A DNA stretch of 64,000 nucleotides from Burkholderiaceae bacterium. GTDB lineage: Bacteria > Pseudomonadota > Gammaproteobacteria > Burkholderiales > Burkholderiaceae_E. Below, piece after piece: positions 25,688 to 33,805 of the stretch. The stretch covers positions 18,629 to 82,628 of the forward strand of contig JAHBZV010000007.1 in NCBI GenBank assembly GCA_019635275.1, in the 5' to 3' direction. Position 1 is the stretch's first letter. Every line of letters starts with the position of its first letter. The notes under the pieces were generated by a model. That model was not told the origin of the DNA, made no database searches, and saw nothing but the letters and a program-made list of their open reading frames with translations. The position numbers and the translations under genes are program-made.

Positions 25688-26437
25688 ATGACCGATCGCA
25701 TTTTCGAAAAGTTTGCGGACGCCAGCGGCTTCGCGAGACAGATGGCCCAAGATACTGGCCGGGCCGTACGTGTTGTACGCGTGGGTGATCACTTTTGCGT
25801 CAGTGCGCCGGAGTCGGCGCCGCCGGCCAATCCGAGTGCCGTGACCGCGATCACGGATCGCCCTATTCACGAGATCGTCGAGGCTATTCGGGAGAATCTG
25901 ACAGAGAACCCCAACGAGCATGAGGTTCTCGAGTGGGTCCAGCAGGGTCTCGACTCGCTGCGTGGCCTCTACCCTCATAAGAGAGATAGCTTCTCGCCAG
26001 GCGATATCGCCTTTCTTCAAACGCTCCCAGAGTACTCAGTAACCCTTCAGGAATTCTTCGACGCCCTAGACGACGCAAAGTCGGTCAGGACAAAGGATGA
26101 CGCGATCGAGGTCGCAAGTACCTTCGCTAATCTCGCTGAGAGGCTTAACGCCACCAAACTCGCCGATCGAGCACGGAAGGAATCTCGCGAACTCGTGGAG
26201 CGTATTCCCAAGTTGCCGGGCAGGAGCGCTACGGAGGAGGAGGCCAGGAAACGCCATCAGGAGAGTCTGGTGTCGGCGCACGCGCCACCGTGCGGGAAAT
26301 GCGGCGCTCGGATGGCGCTTCGCGGGGGTTCCAATTGGTACTTTTGGAGCTGCAGTCGGTTTCCTGATTGCTCCTCGACGCGATGGTTGAGCAAGTTCGA
26401 AGCCGCACGATTGGCTGATCAGAGCCAAACTGACTAA
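25688..26437 (+). CDS. Protein with C-terminal topoisomerase-type C4 zinc ribbon
   Basis: 249 aa, markedly less GC-rich than core genes. Residues ~1-40 form an N-terminal beta-alpha unit; the middle (~60-190) is helical and acidic (IHEIVEAIRENLTENPNEHE; KLADRARKESRELVERI). The tail CGKCGARM ... FWSCSRFPDCSSTRW (~212-240) is a four-cysteine topoisomerase-like zinc ribbon, also found in restriction endonucleases and other DNA-binding proteins. No nuclease motif is evident. Function unknown; codon use and setting suggest acquisition with the island. Confidence 0.65.
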   Translation: MTDRIFEKFADASGFARQMAQDTGRAVRVVRVGDHFCVSAPESAPPANPSAVTAITDRPIHEIVEAIRENLTENPNEHEVLEWVQQGLDSLRGLYPHKRDSFSPGDIAFLQTLPEYSVTLQEFFDALDDAKSVRTKDDAIEVASTFANLAERLNATKLADRARKESRELVERIPKLPGRSATEEEARKRHQESLVSAHAPPCGKCGARMALRGGSNWYFWSCSRFPDCSSTRWLSKFEAARLADQSQTD

Positions 26438-26752
26438 CGCGCCCCTTGCTGCCGGAAAACCGTATTCCGAGGTTCTGTGCCGGCTTGCGGAAGGCCGCGC
26501 AAGCGCCAACAGTTGGCCATCTTCGTCGTCTAGCGCACGGATTCTTTTGATGGCCAGGAGCGCCTCGGAAGAGCTCAAGCGACGCAACAAGGCGACGTGT
26601 CACTCTGGAAGCTCGTCGGACTCGCGCGAGTTTCTGTACCACGGACACGGCATCAGAGCCTGGTCGATCTGACGTCGTCCCGAAAAACTTAGGCAGTTCA
26701 AAACTGGAGTAGGCTGCTTCGCAGGTCCCATGAAGAGGACGACGGAGGAGCG

Positions 26753-27019
26753 ATGAAGAAGTCGAGGTTCACCGAAGAGCAGATCGCCTACGTGCTGCGC
26801 CAGGCCGAGGCTGGTACGCCGGTTGCAGACGTGTGCCGCGGGGTCGGGGTCTCGGAGGCAACGTTCTACGTCTGGAAGAAGAAGTACGCCGGGCTGGGCG
26901 TGAGCGAGTTGCGGCGCCTGAAGCTGCTCGAAGACGAGAACACGCGCCTGAAGCGCCTGGTGGCCGATCTGACGCTGGACCAGCACATCCTGAACGAGGT
27001 GATCCGAAAAAAGCTCTGA
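26753..27019 (+). CDS. IS3-family OrfA (second element)
   Basis: 88 aa beginning MKKSRFTEEQIAYVLRQAE, the common N-terminus of HTH_8 OrfA proteins, with CRGVGVSEATFYVWKKKY as recognition helix and a leucine-rich C-terminus (LKLLEDENTRLKRLVADLTLD). GGAGGAG precedes the ATG. It ends just after the slippery heptamer A-AAA-AAG (27007-27013), where ribosomes can shift -1 into orfB. Confidence 0.92.
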   Translation: MKKSRFTEEQIAYVLRQAEAGTPVADVCRGVGVSEATFYVWKKKYAGLGVSELRRLKLLEDENTRLKRLVADLTLDQHILNEVIRKKL

Positions 27020-27864
27020 AGCCGTCACGCCGCAAAGAGATCACGCACTGGATTCGCGATCGGTTCCAGGTGAGTACGGTGCGGGCGTGTCGGCTCGGAG
27101 GGATCAGTCGGGCCGCGTGGTATCGCAAGAGCACGGCGCGGGATCAGACGGCGCTGCGGATGCGGATTCGGGAGATTGCGCTCGATCGGCCGCGGTTCGG
27201 GTTTCAACGCATCCACATCGTGCTGCGCCGCGAGGGGTGGAAGGTCAACCGCAAGCGGGTCCATCGGCTGTACCGGCTCGAGGGCCTGCAGGTGCGAATG
27301 CGGGTGCGCCGGCGCAAGCGCCTGAGCCTGCACCGCGGGCCAGCGCCCAAGCCGACGGCGCTCGGGGAGCGTTGGAGTATGGACTTCGTGCACGACCAGC
27401 TCGTCGACGGACGGGCGTTCCGGGTCCTCACGGTCGTCGACAACTGGAGTCGCGAGAGTGTGTTGCTGGAGGCGGGTTTCCGGCTCACCGGCGAGAGCGT
27501 CGCGGCCGCCCTGTCGCGGGTCGCACGGCACCGACCGTTGCCGCGTTCGATTACCGTCGATCACGGCACGGAGTTCACGTCGCGAGCGCTCGATCAGTGG
27601 GCGTGGGAAAACGGTGTGCTGCTCGACTTCACAAGGCCCGGAAAGCCCACGGATAATGGGCTGTGCGAGTCGTTCAACGGGCGGCTGCGCGATGAATGCC
27701 TGAACGTTCATGAGTTCGGATCGATCGAGCAGGCCAGGAAAAAGATCGAAGCCTGGCGAGTCGACTACAACGATCATCGGCCGCACGGCGCACTCGGTCA
27801 TCTGACCCCGAGTGAGTACGCCAGATCAGGTCGGACACGGGACGTCGAAGAGGCGCCACTCTAG
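27010..27864 (+). CDS. IS3-family transposase OrfB (second element)
   Basis: 284 aa from the frameshift point. DDE motifs are present as WSMDFVHDQL, ITVDHGTEF and LCESFNGRLRDE, with YNDHRPHGALGHLTPSEYA at the end. HTH_21-like RFGFQRIHIVLRREGW precedes the catalytic core. No internal stops, so probably functional. Made as OrfAB by -1 frameshifting at 27007-27013. Confidence 0.92.
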   Translation, partial: KALKPSRRKEITHWIRDRFQVSTVRACRLGGISRAAWYRKSTARDQTALRMRIREIALDRPRFGFQRIHIVLRREGWKVNRKRVHRLYRLEGLQVRMRVRRRKRLSLHRGPAPKPTALGERWSMDFVHDQLVDGRAFRVLTVVDNWSRESVLLEAGFRLTGESVAAALSRVARHRPLPRSITVDHGTEFTSRALDQWAWENGVLLDFTRPGKPTDNGLCESFNGRLRDECLNVHEFGSIEQARKKIEAWRVDYNDHRPHGALGHLTPSEYARSGRTRDVEEAPL

Positions 27865-27997
27865 TTCAGAACTGTCTACTAATGGGGCCAACGTCATCGT
27901 ACAGAACAGTCCACTTCCGAATGTCTGCCGACCAGGGGAGCTTACGGTGCCACGAAGCCAGACGGGCTCGTCAGACGCTGGCTGCAGTTGTGCCACA

Positions 27998-28024
27998 CTG
28001 ATAAGCTAATACTCTCTGAATCAG
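27998..28024 (+). promoter_or_regulatory. Candidate promoter/operator of the type I R-M operon
   Basis: TAATAC (28007-28012) is a plausible -10, 22 nt before the ATG at 28035. It is bracketed by an inverted pair CTGAT (27998-28002) and ATCAG (28020-28024), a possible operator for the HTH protein encoded directly downstream. No strong -35. Confidence 0.35.
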
Positions 28025-28034
28025 GACGTTCGAT

Positions 28035-28355
28035 ATGAAGCGCTGCGTAGTCGGTATACGTCGCCCCGAGATGCCCGGACCGACGGCGAGGAGGGGCACG
28101 CCGACCGTCTGGTTCCCCTCGATGGCCACGATGGCAGCGGTCCTGTCGGAGGACAACCAGGCCCTGCTGCAGCTCATTCGTGATCAGCGGCCCAAGTCGC
28201 TGACCGAGTTGGCCGAGCTGACGGGGCGCCAAGTGCCGAATCTGTCGCGCACCTTGCGGATGATGGAGAGCTACGGCTTGGTGACATTGAAGAAGAACGT
28301 GCGCGAGATCGAGCCCATCGCGCTGGCGACCAGCTTCAAAGTCTTGATCAACTGA
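28035..28355 (+). CDS. Winged-HTH transcriptional regulator heading the R-M operon
   Basis: 106 aa. Residues ~38-95 form a winged helix (EDNQALLQLIRDQRPKSLTE, ELTGRQVPNLSRTLRMMESY, GLVTLKKN), the MarR/ArsR-like pattern often seen in small regulators preceding type I R-M and toxin-antitoxin operons. The first 30 residues are basic/Pro-rich; a later start (MATMAAVLSEDNQ) is possible. It ends 24 nt before hsdR. It probably autoregulates the operon, which would delay restriction after entry into a new host; this is inference. Confidence 0.72.
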   Translation: MKRCVVGIRRPEMPGPTARRGTPTVWFPSMATMAAVLSEDNQALLQLIRDQRPKSLTELAELTGRQVPNLSRTLRMMESYGLVTLKKNVREIEPIALATSFKVLIN

Positions 28356-28379
28356 AGGGCGACGAGGAGGAGGCAGGCA

Positions 28380-30782
28380 ATGCGCGATGGTGTGATCACC
28401 GAAGCAGATACCTGCCGAGAATTCGTGACGCCCCGGCTGGTTGAGGCGGGATGGGGCGCGGCGCCGCACGCCATTGGGGAGCAGCGCAGCTTCACCAACG
28501 GTCGCATCATCGTGGCGGGCGGCAAGGTCCGGCGCGGCAAGCAGAAGCGTGCCGACTACCTGCTTTACTACCGTCGCGACTATCCGCTGGCCGTCGTCGA
28601 AGCCAAGGAGATCGGTCTGCCCGTGGAAACCGGCGTGCAGCAGGCCCGCGAGTACGCGGAAATCCTGGGGCTCATGTTTGCCTACGCCACCAACGGCCAC
28701 CGCATCATCGAGATCGACTACGCCGCCGGCACCGAGCGCGAGGTCGACCGCTACGCCACGCCTGACGAGCTGTTCGCCCGCCTAACCGACGCGGCGCATC
28801 TGCCCAAGGAAGCTGCGTCACACCTGCTGGAGCCGTTCAACCTAGCGTCGGGCAAGGTGCCGCGCTATTACCAGCAGATCGCCATACATCGCGTGCTCGA
28901 GGCGATACTGCTCGGGCAGAAGCGCATCCTCGCCACCCTGGCCACCGGCACCGGCAAGACCTGCGTCGCGTTCCAGATCTGCTGGAAGCTGTGGAGCAGC
29001 CGATGGAACCGCACAGGCGAATACCGCCGACCGAAGATCCTGTTCCTGGCCGACCGGAACATCCTGGTCGACGACCCGATGGCCAAGATGTTCGCGCCCT
29101 TCGGCGATGCCAGGCACAAAATCGCTGGCGGCGACGTGAGCCAGAGCCGGGACATGTACTTCGGCATCTACCAGGCGCTGTCCACCGCCAGCACCGACGT
29201 CTTTCGGCAGTACCGGCCTAACTTCTTCGACCTGATCATCATCGACGAGTGCCACCGCGGCTCCAGCCGCGACGAGAGCGCCTGGCGTGCCGTGCTCGAC
29301 TACTTCGCCCCGGCGGTGCAGTTCGGCATGACGGCGACGCCGCTGCGCGAGGAGTCGCGCGACAGCTACGAGTACTTCGGCAACCCGGTCTACACCTACA
29401 GCCTGCGCCAGGGCATCGAGGACGGCTTTCTCGCACCGTACCGCGTGCACCGGGTGATCACCACCGTCGATGCGGCCGGCTGGCGGCCGAGCAAGGACGA
29501 AGTGGACCGCTACGGCCGAGAGGTGCCCGACGAGGAGTACCAGACCAAGGACTTCGAGCGGGTTGTCGCCCTGCGCGCCCGCACGCGGGCGATGGCCCGG
29601 CACCTGACCGACTTCCTCAACGGCACCGACCGCTTCGCCAAGACGCTGGTGTTCTGCGTCGACCAGGAACACGCCGCCGAGATGCGGCAGGAACTCGTCA
29701 ACCTCAACAGCGACCTAGTCAAACAGTACCCGGACTACGTCTGCCGCGTGACGGCCGATGAAGGCGCCATCGGCCTGACCCACCTGGCGCACTTCCAGGA
29801 CGTGGACAAGCCGGCGCCCGTCATCCTCACCACGTCGCAGCTGCTGACCACCGGTGTCGATGCCGAGATGGTCAAGAACGTGGTGCTGGCACGCGTCGTC
29901 GGCTCGCGCGCCGAGTTCAAACAGATCGTCGGCCGCGGCACGCGTCTCAAGGTCGACTACGGCAAGGAGTACTTCAACATCATCGACTTCACCGGCACGG
30001 CGACCCGCCACTTTGCCGATCCGGACTTCGATGGCGAGCCGGCACGCATCGAGGAGGTGACGGTCGATGAGTCAGGCGAACAAGTCAGTGTCACGGAGAC
30101 GGAGCCCGACACGCCGCCCGAAGCCCAGCCTGTGGAGTACGAGGTGCCAGAAGAGCAGATCGGGCCGGATGCAGGCGGCGTGCTCATCAACGAACCACCG
30201 CCCGAACCGCGCAAGTTCTACATCGACGGCGGCGAAGTCGAAGTCATCGGCCACCTGGTCTACGACCTGGACACGGATGGTAAGAAGCTGCAGGTGGTGA
30301 AGTACACCGAGTATTCCGGCCGCGCCGTGCGCACCTTGTACCCCACCCGCGAGGCCCTGCAGTCGGCCTGGGCCGACCCAGATACGCGCAGCGAGGTGCT
30401 GCGCGAGCTGACCGAGCGTGGCATCAGCTTCGAGGAGCTGGCCGCCAGCAGCGACCAGCCGGATGCCGACCCCTTCGACCTGCTTTGCCACTTGGCCTGG
30501 AACGCACCGCTGCTCACGCGCCGACAGCGCGCCGAAGCGGCCCGTCGCCGGGCGCAGGACCTGTTCGGCCAGTACGGCGACACCGCACGAGAGATCCTTT
30601 CGCTCCTGCTCGAACGCTACGTCGAGCGCGGCATCCTGCAGTTCGGCGCGCTGTCGGAGCTGATGAAGGTCCAGCCCTTCGACCGCTACGGCAGCCCGGC
30701 GGAGATCGCCACCCGCCATTTCGGCGGCGTGCGCGGCATGAAGGATGCCGTCTCCCGCCTGCAGACCGCGCTCTATCAGTAA
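28380..30782 (+). CDS. hsdR: Type I restriction enzyme R subunit
   Basis: 800 aa, the compact HsdR type. Nuclease domain at the N-terminus: D59 in KRADYLLYY and E74-A-K76 in AVVEAKEIG form the PD-(D/E)xK site. Translocase: Walker A ATGTGKT (188-194), DECH (~289-292), motif III MTATPL, motif VI-like QIVGRGTRL (~517). The C-terminal ~200 residues are helical and bind HsdM. Cuts DNA after ATP-driven translocation when the target is unmethylated. Shine-Dalgarno GACGAGGAGG before the ATG. 15 nt precede hsdM. Confidence 0.95.
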   Translation: MRDGVITEADTCREFVTPRLVEAGWGAAPHAIGEQRSFTNGRIIVAGGKVRRGKQKRADYLLYYRRDYPLAVVEAKEIGLPVETGVQQAREYAEILGLMFAYATNGHRIIEIDYAAGTEREVDRYATPDELFARLTDAAHLPKEAASHLLEPFNLASGKVPRYYQQIAIHRVLEAILLGQKRILATLATGTGKTCVAFQICWKLWSSRWNRTGEYRRPKILFLADRNILVDDPMAKMFAPFGDARHKIAGGDVSQSRDMYFGIYQALSTASTDVFRQYRPNFFDLIIIDECHRGSSRDESAWRAVLDYFAPAVQFGMTATPLREESRDSYEYFGNPVYTYSLRQGIEDGFLAPYRVHRVITTVDAAGWRPSKDEVDRYGREVPDEEYQTKDFERVVALRARTRAMARHLTDFLNGTDRFAKTLVFCVDQEHAAEMRQELVNLNSDLVKQYPDYVCRVTADEGAIGLTHLAHFQDVDKPAPVILTTSQLLTTGVDAEMVKNVVLARVVGSRAEFKQIVGRGTRLKVDYGKEYFNIIDFTGTATRHFADPDFDGEPARIEEVTVDESGEQVSVTETEPDTPPEAQPVEYEVPEEQIGPDAGGVLINEPPPEPRKFYIDGGEVEVIGHLVYDLDTDGKKLQVVKYTEYSGRAVRTLYPTREALQSAWADPDTRSEVLRELTERGISFEELAASSDQPDADPFDLLCHLAWNAPLLTRRQRAEAARRRAQDLFGQYGDTAREILSLLLERYVERGILQFGALSELMKVQPFDRYGSPAEIATRHFGGVRGMKDAVSRLQTALYQ

Positions 30783-30797
30783 CGAGAACCCGAATCG

Positions 30798-32660
30798 ATG
30801 CCCCGTTCCAAACGTTCAGCGGCCAACGCAACGACCGCCGACGCCACCGTCGGAAAGAAGCCCCGCGCTGCGCGCAAGGCCAAGGCGCCGCTCACCACCC
30901 GCGAGAACCTGTCGGCGCTGATCGGCACCGCCCGGCAGATTCTGCGCAAGGACAAGGGGCTCAACGGCGACGTGGATCGTCTGCCCCTGCTCACTTGGGT
31001 GATGTTCCTCAAGTTCCTCGACGATCTCGAAGCCGTCCACGAGCAGGAGGCCGAACTCGATGGCAAGCGCTACCAGCCCATCATCGAGGCGCCGTACCGT
31101 TGGCGCGACTGGGCCGCGCGCGAGGACGGCCTCGCGGGCAACGAGCTGCTGGCCTTCATCAACCAAGACGAAACGCATCGCGCCGACGGCTCACGCGGCG
31201 TTGGGCTGTTTGCCTATCTGCGCGGGCTGGCCGGCAGCGGCGAGAAGGGCAGCCAGCGCGAGGTCATCGCCAACGTGTTCAAGGGCGTACAGAACCGCAT
31301 GGTCAGCGGCTACCTGCTGCGCGACATCATCAACAAGATCAACGGCATCCACTTCAACAGCAGCGAGGAGATTCACACCCTCTCGCACCTGTACGAGTCG
31401 ATGCTACGCGAGATGCGCGACGCCGCGGGCGACTCGGGCGAGTTCTATACCCCGCGCCCGGTCGTGCGCTTCATGGTGCAAGTCACCGACCCACGTCTGG
31501 GCGAGACCGTGCTCGACCCGGCCTGCGGTACCGGCGGATTCCTGGTGGAGGCCTACGACCACCTCGCCCCGCAGGTGGCCACGCCCGAGCAGCGCCGCAC
31601 CCTGCAGCGCAACACGCTCTACGGCCAGGAGGCCAAACCGCTGCCTTACATGCTGGCGCAGATGAACCTGCTGCTGCACGGCCTGGAAGCCCCGCAGATC
31701 GCCTACGGCAACACGCTGGAGCGGCGCATCAACGAAATCGGCCACAGCGAACGCGTGGACGTAATCCTCACCAACCCGCCCTTCGGCGGCGAGGAAGAGG
31801 TCGGCATCAAGGCCAACTTCCCGCCCAACATGCAGACGGCGGAAACCGCGCTGCTCTTCCTGCAGTACATCATGCGCAAGCTGCGGGTGGCCGGCGCGCC
31901 CGTGCCCGGCAGCAAACCCGCCGAGCGTGGCGGCCGCGCCGCCGTGATCGTGCCCAACGGTACCTTGTTTGGCGATGGCATCAGCGCCGTCATCAAGGAG
32001 GAGCTGCTTAAGGAATTTCGCCTGCATACCATCGTTCGTCTGCCGCAGGGCGTGTTCGCACCCTACACCGACATCCCGGCCAACCTGCTGTTCTTCGAAC
32101 GCGGCGGCCCGACCGACACCATCTGGTACTACGAGCTTCCCTTGCCAGAAGGGCGCAAGAAATACAGCAAGACCGCGCCGCTTCAGTTCGAGGAATTCGC
32201 ACCGGCCCTCGCGTGGTGGAACGCCCGCGAGGAGGGGCCGCAGGCGTGGAAGGTGGGCTTCGCTGCCAGGCGCGCTGCCGCCGTGGAGGCCGCCACCCCC
32301 CACTGGCAGCGGGCCGAGGCCAAACGCGATGCGGCTCTCGCCTTGGGCAAGCCCATCCGCGAAATCGAACAGGCAGTTCAGGTGGCTGCGAACGGCGACA
32401 AGGCCGCGTTGCAGGAACGGCTGCGCGCGCTGAAGGCCGAGCAGCAGGCCCACGAGCAAGCCGCCAAGTCGGCCCAAGCCGAGGGCGACGCCCTGTACTG
32501 GCCCATCTACAACCTCGACCTCAAGAATCCGCACGCCCGCGCGGGCCTAGAGCACGCCGACCCGAAGGACCTGATCGCATCGATGCGCTGCCACGAGGCC
32601 GAGGTGATGCGGCTCTTGGGCGAGATCGAGGCGTTGGTCAGCGCGGTGGATGCCACATGA
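30798..32660 (+). CDS. hsdM: Type I N6-adenine DNA methyltransferase M subunit
   Basis: 620 aa. The HsdM N-terminal helical domain (LSALIGTARQILRKDKGLNG ... LTWVMFLKFLDDLE) is followed by the N6-adenine methylase core: SAM motif DPACGTGGF near 241 and catalytic NPPF at 326-329. The C-terminal ~130 residues are coiled (RLRALKAEQQAHEQAAKSA) and contact HsdS. Methylates adenine in the HsdS-defined target for self-protection. The stop overlaps the hsdS ATG by 4 nt (ATGA). Confidence 0.96.
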   Translation: MPRSKRSAANATTADATVGKKPRAARKAKAPLTTRENLSALIGTARQILRKDKGLNGDVDRLPLLTWVMFLKFLDDLEAVHEQEAELDGKRYQPIIEAPYRWRDWAAREDGLAGNELLAFINQDETHRADGSRGVGLFAYLRGLAGSGEKGSQREVIANVFKGVQNRMVSGYLLRDIINKINGIHFNSSEEIHTLSHLYESMLREMRDAAGDSGEFYTPRPVVRFMVQVTDPRLGETVLDPACGTGGFLVEAYDHLAPQVATPEQRRTLQRNTLYGQEAKPLPYMLAQMNLLLHGLEAPQIAYGNTLERRINEIGHSERVDVILTNPPFGGEEEVGIKANFPPNMQTAETALLFLQYIMRKLRVAGAPVPGSKPAERGGRAAVIVPNGTLFGDGISAVIKEELLKEFRLHTIVRLPQGVFAPYTDIPANLLFFERGGPTDTIWYYELPLPEGRKKYSKTAPLQFEEFAPALAWWNAREEGPQAWKVGFAARRAAAVEAATPHWQRAEAKRDAALALGKPIREIEQAVQVAANGDKAALQERLRALKAEQQAHEQAAKSAQAEGDALYWPIYNLDLKNPHARAGLEHADPKDLIASMRCHEAEVMRLLGEIEALVSAVDAT

Positions 32661-33805
32661 AGGCGTGGCCCAAGGTTGCTCTGGGAGAGTTGCTGCGGCG
32701 AGCCGATGAGACCGCGGTACTTGACCCCGCAGCCGAATACCACGAAGTGACGATCAAGCTGTGGGGCAAAGGCGTCGTCGGCCGAGGCAAGGTCCGCGGC
32801 GGCGATGTCGTTACGGTGCGCCGTGTCGTTCGCGCCAACCAGCTGATCCTGTCCAAGATCGACGCGCGCAATGGCGCCATTGGTCTGGTGCCGCCCGAGC
32901 TCGACGGCGCTATCGTCAGCAACGACTTCCCGTCGTTCGCGTTTCGCGACCCTGAGCGATGCGACGCGGCTTTCATGGGCTGGCTCGTGCGCTCGGCGCC
33001 TTTCGTCGAGCTGTGCAAGGCCGCCAGTGAAGGCACCACGAACCGAGTGCGTATCAAGGAGGGCCGGTTTCTCGATCAACAGATCGAGCTTCCTCCACTG
33101 CTCGACCAGCAAGCCATCGTCGCCCGCCTCGACGCGCTGGCCGAGAAGACGCGGGAAGTCGAGGCGCATCTGGATGCCGTCGAACGTGATGCCGAGCACC
33201 TGCTGGCCTTGCGCTTTCGCGACATCACCGCCGATGCACCGCTGAGATCGATGGCGGAAGTGGCGCCTCTGGTGCGGCGGGAACAATCCATCGACCTGGA
33301 TGGAAGCTATCCGGAACTGGGTATCCGCTCGTTCGGCAAAGGAACCTTCCACAAGCCGCCGCTTTCCGGCAGCGAGGTCGGCACCAAGCGCCTGTACCGC
33401 ATCGCGCCGGGCGACTTGTTATTCTCCAACGTGTTCGCCTGGGAGGGAGCCATCGCCATCGCACAGCCGACAGATGCCGGCCGCTTCGGTTCCCATCGCT
33501 TCATCACCTGCCGAGCGGCTGCGCATCTCGCTACCGCTGAGTTCTTGCACTACTACTTCCTGACCGACGAAGGGATGCTGAAGATCGGCGAGGCGTCGCC
33601 GGGCGGTGCTGGCCGTAACCGCACGCTGGGACTGGAGAAGCTGATGGCAATCGAGGTACCCGTACCGCCCTTGGCCGCGCAGCAGAGCTTCGACCGTCTG
33701 CAAGCCGATGTCGCGGCCCTGAAGGCCAGACACGCCGCCATCCGCCAAGCCAACGCCGCCCTAATTCCGGCGACGCTGGAGCGGGTGTTCGCCGGAGACC
33801 CGTAG
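32657..33805 (+). CDS. hsdS: Type I restriction specificity subunit S
   Basis: 382 aa with two target-recognition domains separated by conserved coiled spacers: TRD1 ~1-150, spacer LPPLLDQQAIVARLDALAEK (~150-200), TRD2 ~200-345, and closing spacer PLAAQQSFDRLQADVAALKA (~345-380). The repeated L-P-P-L-x-x-Q-Q pattern is diagnostic. It determines a bipartite recognition sequence, not predictable here. Coupled to hsdM (4-nt overlap) and to the sirtuin gene (stop TAG shares its G with the next GTG). Confidence 0.93.
   Translation: MKAWPKVALGELLRRADETAVLDPAAEYHEVTIKLWGKGVVGRGKVRGGDVVTVRRVVRANQLILSKIDARNGAIGLVPPELDGAIVSNDFPSFAFRDPERCDAAFMGWLVRSAPFVELCKAASEGTTNRVRIKEGRFLDQQIELPPLLDQQAIVARLDALAEKTREVEAHLDAVERDAEHLLALRFRDITADAPLRSMAEVAPLVRREQSIDLDGSYPELGIRSFGKGTFHKPPLSGSEVGTKRLYRIAPGDLLFSNVFAWEGAIAIAQPTDAGRFGSHRFITCRAAAHLATAEFLHYYFLTDEGMLKIGEASPGGAGRNRTLGLEKLMAIEVPVPPLAAQQSFDRLQADVAALKARHAAIRQANAALIPATLERVFAGDP

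Larger units (their letters stand above)
26677..27890 (+). mobile_element. Second IS3-family element
   Basis: About 1214 bp. Long imperfect inverted repeats: left TAGGCAGTTCAAAACTGGAG (from 26690) and right, reverse strand, TAGACAGTTCTGAACTAGAG (from 27880). Direct repeats ACGTC (26672-26676 and 27891-27895) may be the target duplication. The right end starts TGGCCCC on the reverse strand; the exact left end is uncertain by a few bases. Contains orfA and orfB in -1 frameshift arrangement. Confidence 0.8.

Noticed and set aside
25448-26020. 190-codon reverse ORF overlapping the zinc-ribbon gene
   Set aside because: No motif, and the forward gene has a clear C4 zinc ribbon.
26425-26530. Second attC site after the zinc-ribbon gene
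   Set aside because: GACTAAC and GTTGGCC resemble cores but each breaks the consensus, and they do not pair convincingly.
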